From assembly GCA_022496205.1 (NCBI GenBank), contig WTXD01000085.1, positions 1 through 64,000 of the forward strand: a stretch of DNA of 64,000 nucleotides. The letters are read 5' to 3'. Made by a program: the position numbers and the translations under genes. Source of the stretch: Gloeopeniophorella convolvens (taxonomy: Eukaryota; Basidiomycota; Agaricomycetes; Russulales). The notes below the pieces were generated by a model. The model saw only the letters and a list, made by a program, of their open reading frames with translations, did not search any database and had not been told where the DNA came from. How positions within the stretch are numbered: the first letter of the stretch is position 1; every line of letters begins with the position of its first letter. Below, piece by piece: positions 58,216-64,000 of this stretch.

Positions 58216-58989
58216 TTCACGGCGCAGTGTCTGACACGGGTTACCGGTTCAGATCCTGGTTGATGAGGCGGTGTAATGAGGTAAGAGCCACCTTGCTGTG
58301 TATGTTTTGGTGGCGCTAATCGTATGCTTAGCCATTCAACGTTCAACATTCAACGACCAAGTAACAGTAGTGGTGGCGAATCCTAACCGCCGGCCGGGAG
58401 GAGCCCCGAGTACCACTGAAGATTGGAAGCCTTACTATCATGTACTATACGAGTGATTTGTCTACTCGAAATCTTGTGTGCCCACTCCCTCACCCTCCGA
58501 CCCCCATTTCGAGGACGGACTGTATGTTTTCTGCGTTTCGAGGCCACGTACTTTCGACCTTGCGTGCTTATCAATTCTATACCGCCACAAAACTAAAATT
58601 ATGGCAGAACTGGGACAATTGATACTGCTAAAGTCAGTTGGTTGCCATGCGCCGGGTTGACGATGGCTGCGGGGGTCATGGTTGTGAGGTTTCCGTGGCT
58701 CAAGACCAGATGGTGTTGCCCGTCGAAGTAAGGAGGGATGATTCCATTTGTTTACACAGTCGTGTGTCAAACGGTAAGGAACAAAAGAGTGTACGCCACG
58801 ACTGATCTATGTCCGATATCCTTATCTTATCACTGTCCGACGATCATGATTCCAACAATGGTGAGGTCCTCGGGCGAGCGACAGGGCCCATGTGACCACG
58901 CCGAGGCTCCTTTCGTTCACGATGCGCATGGTGCGTTGTCCATGTTCCATTGTCAGCGCCACTAGCTGAGCCATTCTACATACTCTACC
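58216..58989. other. 3' flank of gene D
   Basis: Sequence related to the flank after C (TTCAACG, CCAAGTAACAGTAGTGGTGGCGAA at 58358-58381, CCGCCGGCCGGGAGG). No gene is seen. Confidence 0.5.
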
Positions 58990-60030
58990 ATCTGTAGCTT
59001 AACAGAATAAGGCGCCTCGAGCTGTAGCCTGCGACCATTCAGCCATAGCACCACCACCCACCAGAGCGCGGAAACGCACCTTGTCCGGAACCCACTCCTT
59101 GACCGTCAAGGAGCTCCGCGTGCCGCAGCCCAGGTGCGTCCCGGACGTGATGGCAATCACGCCGATCGCGCAGATGTTGTACAACAGCATGCCGAAGAAA
59201 CCGAGCAGCAGTTTTCTCCACGGGATGGGGAAGTGGTTCCGCAGAGACCGCAGCCGCCGCCTGTTGCACCTGGTGGATTTGTAGAAGTCTGGGAAGAGGA
59301 ATGAACGCACAGGTGACGTGCAGCTCATGCCCGATAACCACCAACGCGCTCGCCGACGATAATTCGGAAGGTGTCTGCCTGTGCTGTGATATGGGAGAAT
59401 CAACGGCCTGTCGTGCTGATCGCACGTCAGAAAGACCTGCATAGCACGGGAGAGGGCAAGCATAGTTGTCTATCCTCATCCGCAGGAAGCTCGTCACCGC
59501 CACGTCCTGGCAACTTGAGAGCGCAGATTACCCACTGAAGCGGAGCCCAGGAATGGAGCACGCCGTGCTTCCTACATCGCCGCCCCGTCCGACGACAAGA
59601 AGCGTAAAAGCCGGCACCCCCGCTAGGCGCGGAAGAGGCGTCTTTGGAGATGTAAATTCACAGCGTCACTAACTTCCGTCTGTGCCCAGGCCACATACCT
59701 CGACTTGAGGTTTTTGGGTGCTGTGCTATGTGGGCGGTGCCGTCAGCATACAGGCGGCAGGTGCCCTAACAGTCTAGAAGGGCGCGGTGTGATGTAACAG
59801 GCGTTCGGAGGGCTCGCCAAGAACTACATAGAAGTATTGTATTGCGGCCGGAAGTCGGACTGGGGAGCTTGAGTGAGGCATAGTGGCGGGTGAGAGGGAA
59901 GGGGTGCAGGAGCGCGCGGCTGGCTCGAACATGCTCATCGTCTTGAAGACGCCCATGACGCGAACACGACGGCAGGTGCAGATCACTTTGTTTTCTTGAA
60001 ATTGCCTGCACTTTGGTGGCACCGAGAAGC
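58990..60030 (-). pseudogene. sedolisin (S53) remnant 5, last unit of the array
   Basis: The minus-strand frame at 58999-59463 contains SGMSCTSPVRSFLFPDF in the place of the catalytic block, then RSLRNHFPIPWRKLLLGFFG, LLYNICAIGVIAITSGTHLG and CGTRSS, in sedolisin C-terminal order. Further right, scraps match remnants 2 and 3 up to CATCGTCTTGAAGACGCCCA (59936-59955) and GTGCAGATC (59977). Similarity stops near 60030, which I take as the right edge of the duplicated array. Confidence 0.7.
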
Positions 60031-60393
60031 GGGGGTAACCATATTCAAGGTTTGTACGACCTCGAGACCCTTGTTCAAGTGTTCCCCGGAGCTGACTGGC
60101 GAATCTCGGTTTGGTGATGCTCGGTTCGGCCCGACAGATTTACATGTTTTGGATTTTCGTGTTTTGAATTGACCTGGAGGCTGCCGCGGTTGCGTTGCGG
60201 TGGAGACTGCGCCAGACGACGCCCGAGTCGGCAAGGGTCGTCTGCGGCTGCCACGTGCACTCGTGTCTCCCAATCCGAGCTTTGACTCCGTCAGTACAGT
60301 ACTGAAAGACACCCTCACTAGCCGTTCTCTCCTCATCTCCCGGCGACCTCCAACGCCGCCAGCTGTATCGCCACTCACTGTCATCCACACACA
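60031..60393. promoter_or_regulatory. upstream region of the 417-residue gene
   Basis: The sequence is unique from here on. The last 100 bases are rich in C and T (CTCTCCTCATCTCCC, CCTCCAACGCCGCC) and lead to CACACACAATG, typical of a fungal leader. No repeat or gene is seen. Confidence 0.45.
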
Positions 60394-61647
60394 ATGTCAC
60401 ACGATCTTTACGAAGAGGACTCTCGCTTTCTCTCACCATCGTCGTCATCTCCGAGGAAATCGCCATCCAAGCAGACACTCACTCGCAACAGGTCCAACGC
60501 CTCGCTCCGAGGCGGAACCTCATCCCTCGCCCATGAACTCGCGGTGGCACTCCTGCCAGAGCCAACGGCGGGCTCGAAATTGCTAGCGGAGGAGTTTGGC
60601 ATCGAGTATGATGAAGGGGCGGAGGGTATCGACGGTATGCCTCCAGAGGACGGCGTCCCCACATTCGCAGTCACAGACAATCTGGACCCGACCATGGAAC
60701 CCGACGGACCATCAGGCTCCACCACCCCCGGCATGACCGACGACGACCTCGACCCATCCTTCTCCACACCCCCACGCACCCGCGCGCGCTCACGCGCGCA
60801 TCCCGAGCCCGACGCGATGGCGCTCCTGTCGCAGAACCTCGAGTCGACAGACAAGTTCCTCGCGCACCTCCAGCGGCTCGACGCGGACGGCGCGTCAGCC
60901 GCCGCGCTGGAGGGCCTCGCGGCGGGAATTATCAGCCGGCTGAACGAGACGGCGCGGGACCGCGAGGAGCAGGTGCGGGAGCTGCTGCGCTGCGAGCGGG
61001 AGTTCCAGCGGATCGCGGGCGAAGTCGGCGGCACAGATGCACTCGCGGCACTGGACGCGCTGGACGACTTTGGTCTGCTCGTCGACATACCCGCGCCTGC
61101 GTCTGCGCACGCACCCGCGACATCGCACGAGCGGCGCACACTCGAGGCCGTCACGGAGGAAGCGTCGTTCTTGGGCGACTGGGAAGTCGACCCCGACGCG
61201 GCGCACGGGCCCGACGGCGACGAATCCGACGCGGACCCGGACGCGGGCTCGCCACTGAAGGACGCGTTCGCCGTGCCGCCGCCGCCAGCCCCGGTGGGCC
61301 CCGCGACGCCTGCCGCAGCGGTGCCGCAGCTCGCGCACTTACGCACACACACAGCGTCGCTCGCGGCGAGCCTAACGGCCATCTCGGAGCACGCGCAAGT
61401 AAACGGCGCAGCGACGACGGAGGCGGGGCGCAAGATCCGGGCGCTGAAGAACAAGCTCGGCGGGTGGCGCACGGATTGGGACAGCGCGGAGCGCAGCCGG
61501 GTGCGGATCGAGCGGTGGGAGGCGGGAGGCGCGGCTGGCGCGCGGCGCGTCGATGGGCGCGCGGTCGTCGCGGAGCACCTGCGCGAGTTCGAGCGCGTGC
61601 TGTCAGAGGCGAACACCAAGACACAGGCGATTATGGCAGCGTCATAG
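60394..61647 (+). CDS. intronless 417-residue hypothetical protein with coiled-coil parts
   Basis: One uninterrupted frame starts at ATG 60394 (context CACAATGTC). The N-terminus is Ser/Pro/Arg-rich and probably disordered (SPSSSSPRKSPSKQ), followed by an acidic stretch. Residues about 145-210 are strongly helical and charged (LAHLQRLDADGASAAALEGL, then ETARDREEQVRELLRCEREF), which suggests a coiled coil. An acidic Ala/Pro-rich linker leads to a second helical part (GRKIRALKNKLGGWRTDWDS, LREFERVLSEANTKTQAIM). No enzyme motif, signal peptide or membrane segment is seen. It may be a scaffold or complex subunit, but I cannot name it. It is convergent with MMS19. Confidence 0.8.
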   Translation: MSHDLYEEDSRFLSPSSSSPRKSPSKQTLTRNRSNASLRGGTSSLAHELAVALLPEPTAGSKLLAEEFGIEYDEGAEGIDGMPPEDGVPTFAVTDNLDPTMEPDGPSGSTTPGMTDDDLDPSFSTPPRTRARSRAHPEPDAMALLSQNLESTDKFLAHLQRLDADGASAAALEGLAAGIISRLNETARDREEQVRELLRCEREFQRIAGEVGGTDALAALDALDDFGLLVDIPAPASAHAPATSHERRTLEAVTEEASFLGDWEVDPDAAHGPDGDESDADPDAGSPLKDAFAVPPPPAPVGPATPAAAVPQLAHLRTHTASLAASLTAISEHAQVNGAATTEAGRKIRALKNKLGGWRTDWDSAERSRVRIERWEAGGAAGARRVDGRAVVAEHLREFERVLSEANTKTQAIMAAS

Positions 61648-61982
61648 AGGACTCTCAGGATTCCCCGTCGTCTGTCTCCTTCGTTCCTTCGCACCACGAC
61701 TTTGTTGTGTTTTAGATGGTCTGGCTACTATAGCATACCTTCGATCTGCTCGATCTGGCATTCCCTGCATGGTACAAGATTCCCTTTTTTTCGATACATG
61801 TATACCTGTAGCGTACATATACTCTAGCTGACTGCGCCCAGGAAGGAAGGATACGGTTGTGGATTTGGTTTACATACATCCGTCCGCCGCGGTGTACGGC
61901 GCGGATCAATACAGCGCATTCAATGCACTTCACGCAACGCACAGCACGGTTTTCCTGCTTGTTCTTCGCATTAATCAAGGCA
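61648..61982. other. convergent 3' region
   Basis: 335 bases lie between the stop codons of the 417-residue gene and MMS19. A T run (61785-61792) and TATACATATAC-like AT-rich sequence may help 3' end formation. No gene is seen. Confidence 0.5.
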
Positions 61983-64000
61983 TCAGCCGGAGTACGTGAA
62001 CCAGCTTGTGCTGCGAAACTAGAGTGTAAGTGGGTTAATGAGGACGGATGCAAGGGCACGTACCGTGCGTCGACAGCCTCCTTGCGCACCGCACGCTTTG
62101 GGTCGTCCAGCGCCTTCGTGAGCTCGCGCAGTACCGTCGCCTTCTGCGGATGCAGCACATCATACCGCACGATCTTCGGGAGCACCGCGAGGTACTTCAG
62201 CGCGCTGACGCGCACCCTCTGCTCACCGCCACGTCAGCAACCGGGAAATTGTTGTTCAGGGGCGGCTACGCACAATGTCGGGCATCTCGGCCGCAGCACT
62301 GTTGCGCAGCATCACGCCCGTGAGGCTCGCCGCGTGTTCTGCGACGACGTTGCCATCCTTGACCGTCTTTGCACCCGCGTCGACGTCCGCTTGAGCGGCA
62401 GCGAGCAAGGTGTCGATGACGCCCGCACGGAGCGCGGGGTCCGGCAAGGAGAGCCCGCGCAGCAGCAGGGGCATGAGCGTCGGCAGCTCGTGCGCGTACG
62501 CTTGCTTCGGGATCGCTTTGATGAGCGCAGCCAGCGCGACGAGGTAGGCGGTCTGCCGCTGGGGCACTGCGGCGGATGTCAGAACAAACTAGGGCATCGC
62601 GGAGGGGTGGCTGACCGCCGGGATCTTGGGCGCCATCTATGATCTTCGGGAGGACGTTGTTCGCATACTTCTGGGCATGTAGGATCTGGGGGAAGATGAC
62701 TTAGCTGACATCGGCGACGAGCAAACGATGTGCATACCTTGATGACGGCGTGGTTGGGCTTCGTCAGCACCTTGTCCGCCGCGCCAATCTGGCCAATAGC
62801 ACGGGCAGCGTCCCAGCCGACCTCTGCGTCGTTGAAGATCTCGAAGAGCCGGTTGACGAACGTCAGAGACTCTCGGTGGCCCCTGACCAGGAGCGCTCTC
62901 GAGATCTGGGGCAAGTGAGTGAGGGGTCGCATGCAGAGGCTGAAGAGCGCGCACCCATGCCCACGCTGAGATTGCATGTCGCCGCGCGGCGTGGTCGTGA
63001 GCTGTGGCGATCTGATCAAGCCAGAATCTCTGATAAATGGGTGCCAGGAAGCTATCAAGATCTTCCACAGAACATTAGAAGCTTATCTTACTCAAGTTTG
63101 CTATGAAGCCCTCACCAGGTGCGCGTTTATTCACAACGGCGGCTACGACATGCCATGCACACTCCCGCTGCGCGTCGGTATGGGCATGGCGTATGCTCCA
63201 GTTCAACAGATGTATGAGGAACTGGCCCAGATCATCTACCGGCACCTTGACCTATCTCAAGATTAGAAGCCAGAACGATCGTAAGAAGAAAGCACGCACC
63301 TCTGGATGTAGTGCAACTACGGCTTCCGAGAACAATACCACGAGGTTAGCCTGACCCTCGGATGCAGTGGGCTGGCGAAAGAATCAGACCGCGCTGGGAA
63401 TGAACGAGATCATGTATCTACCTCGAAAGGTGCGAAGTTCGTGTCGGCGGGTAGTTTCAGGTCACCTACAGCAAGCACGCCGATCTCTCCTTTCATATAC
63501 GCTGCGAAGAGCGTCGAAGCGAAAGGCTCCTGCTTCCTGCATGACTCCTGTCAGCCTCTTCCCTTCCCATCGGACGTAGGTATAGACTCACGAAGCAGGT
63601 AACGACTGCACGACGAGGTTCACTAAACGCGCAGCGACTCCGATGATGCGTGGGTCCGCCGGCACGCCCTCGCCGTCAGCAGGCGCAAGAACAGCATGCG
63701 CCGTGAGGTTGAACAGCCGCGGTACCAGGCGCTCGATGTATTTCTGCACGTCCGTATCCCCACGCGCGACCTTGCGCGCGAGCACGCCTGCGAGTGTTGA
63801 CAGCAGAGCATGCGCGTATGCTGCAGTAGGCTCGGGGTCCGCCGCTGGCGGACGCAGCAGGCTAAGACGCACGGAGAGACGCACAACGAGCGTCTCGAAG
63901 AGATCCGGATGCTCGCAGAGATGCGCGAGCGCTGCAAGGGCCGCAAGGTAGCGCTCTCGTGAGGTGGCGTCGTCTCGTGCGGGCGCTTGATCTGGGAGTA
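61983..64000 (-). CDS. MMS19: MMS19 HEAT-repeat protein, C-terminal part (runs off the window)
   Basis: Exons 63592-64000 (partial), 63422-63536, 63300-63350, 63116-63251, 62955-63061, 62738-62905, 62616-62685, 62274-62566, 62064-62218 and 61983-62010 join in frame and give about 540 residues. The end is diagnostic: RVRVSALKYLAVLPKIVRYD, VLHPQKATVLRELTKALDDP, KRAVRKEAVDA and the closing ARTSWFTYSG. Repeated helical pairs (HELPTLMPLLLRGLSLPDPA, FVNRLFEIFNDAEVGWDAAR) are HEAT repeats. MMS19 works in the cytosolic iron-sulfur targeting complex, delivering clusters to DNA repair and replication enzymes, and it supports TFIIH function. The last exon is 28 nt; the acceptor tttcgcag is preferred because it yields the conserved ending. 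The amino-terminal half lies beyond 64000. Confidence 0.93.

Noticed and set aside
60408..61697. 429-codon minus-strand frame opposite the 417-residue gene
   Set aside because: It is a GC-rich shadow of the plus-strand gene; its composition (Ser/Ala/Arg runs) mirrors codon bias and has no motifs.

Overview
The window looks like nuclear DNA of a filamentous basidiomycete, most likely a wood-decay Agaricomycete. Genes are cut by many 45-65 nt GT-AG introns. Families typical of such fungi are present: a GMC oxidoreductase, an RTA1-like protein, GATA factors with the fungal 19-residue finger loop, sedolisin (S53) remnants and Goodbye-NACHT STAND proteins. A CCCTAA tract near the left edge matches the TTAGGG-type fungal telomere repeat. 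The species assignment is inference; no marker gene is present.

Left part (1-32 kb), mostly ordinary genes. After an interstitial telomere-like tract (1515-1558) and a doubtful GC-rich gene come a secreted GMC oxidoreductase with a GPI-like tail, a METTL21-type lysine methyltransferase, the COMPASS subunit Shg1, the mitochondrial phosphate carrier and, divergently, a TDT/Mae1-type anion transporter with 10 and 12 nt micro-exons. Two paralogous GATA zinc-finger genes follow. A 6 kb decayed stretch leads to a small secreted-protein gene (24842-25615) built from eight short exons. Then come the helicase DBP9, a 129-residue unknown protein sharing its upstream region, and an RTA1-like membrane protein.

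Central part (about 32.4-60.0 kb): a tandem array of four same-strand NLR-like genes (A 32818-36727, B 39713-43768, C 46792-50304, D 54169-58215). Each encodes a Goodbye-type N-terminal domain, a NACHT NTPase and a run of near-identical 33-residue ankyrin repeats. Exons 2-9 have identical sizes in all four genes (51/196/153/39/42/174/25/594 nt), and the P-loop lies on the 25-nt exon. B (1188 aa) and D (1184 aa) are open. A has a 7-bp insertion that separates NACHT from the ankyrin repeats, and C ends early in its last repeat. Repeat numbers differ (about 11, 13, 8, 13). Antisense remnants of S53 sedolisin genes sit between the copies, and a 1.34 kb element with 48-bp terminal inverted repeats lies just upstream of C. 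The array looks like a recently expanded, still rearranging innate-immunity or allorecognition locus.

Right part (60.4-64 kb): an intronless 417-residue protein of unknown function, and on the opposite strand the 3' portion of MMS19, which runs off the window.

All gene models were spliced by eye from GT-AG signals, frame continuity and family motifs. No database search or RNA evidence was available.
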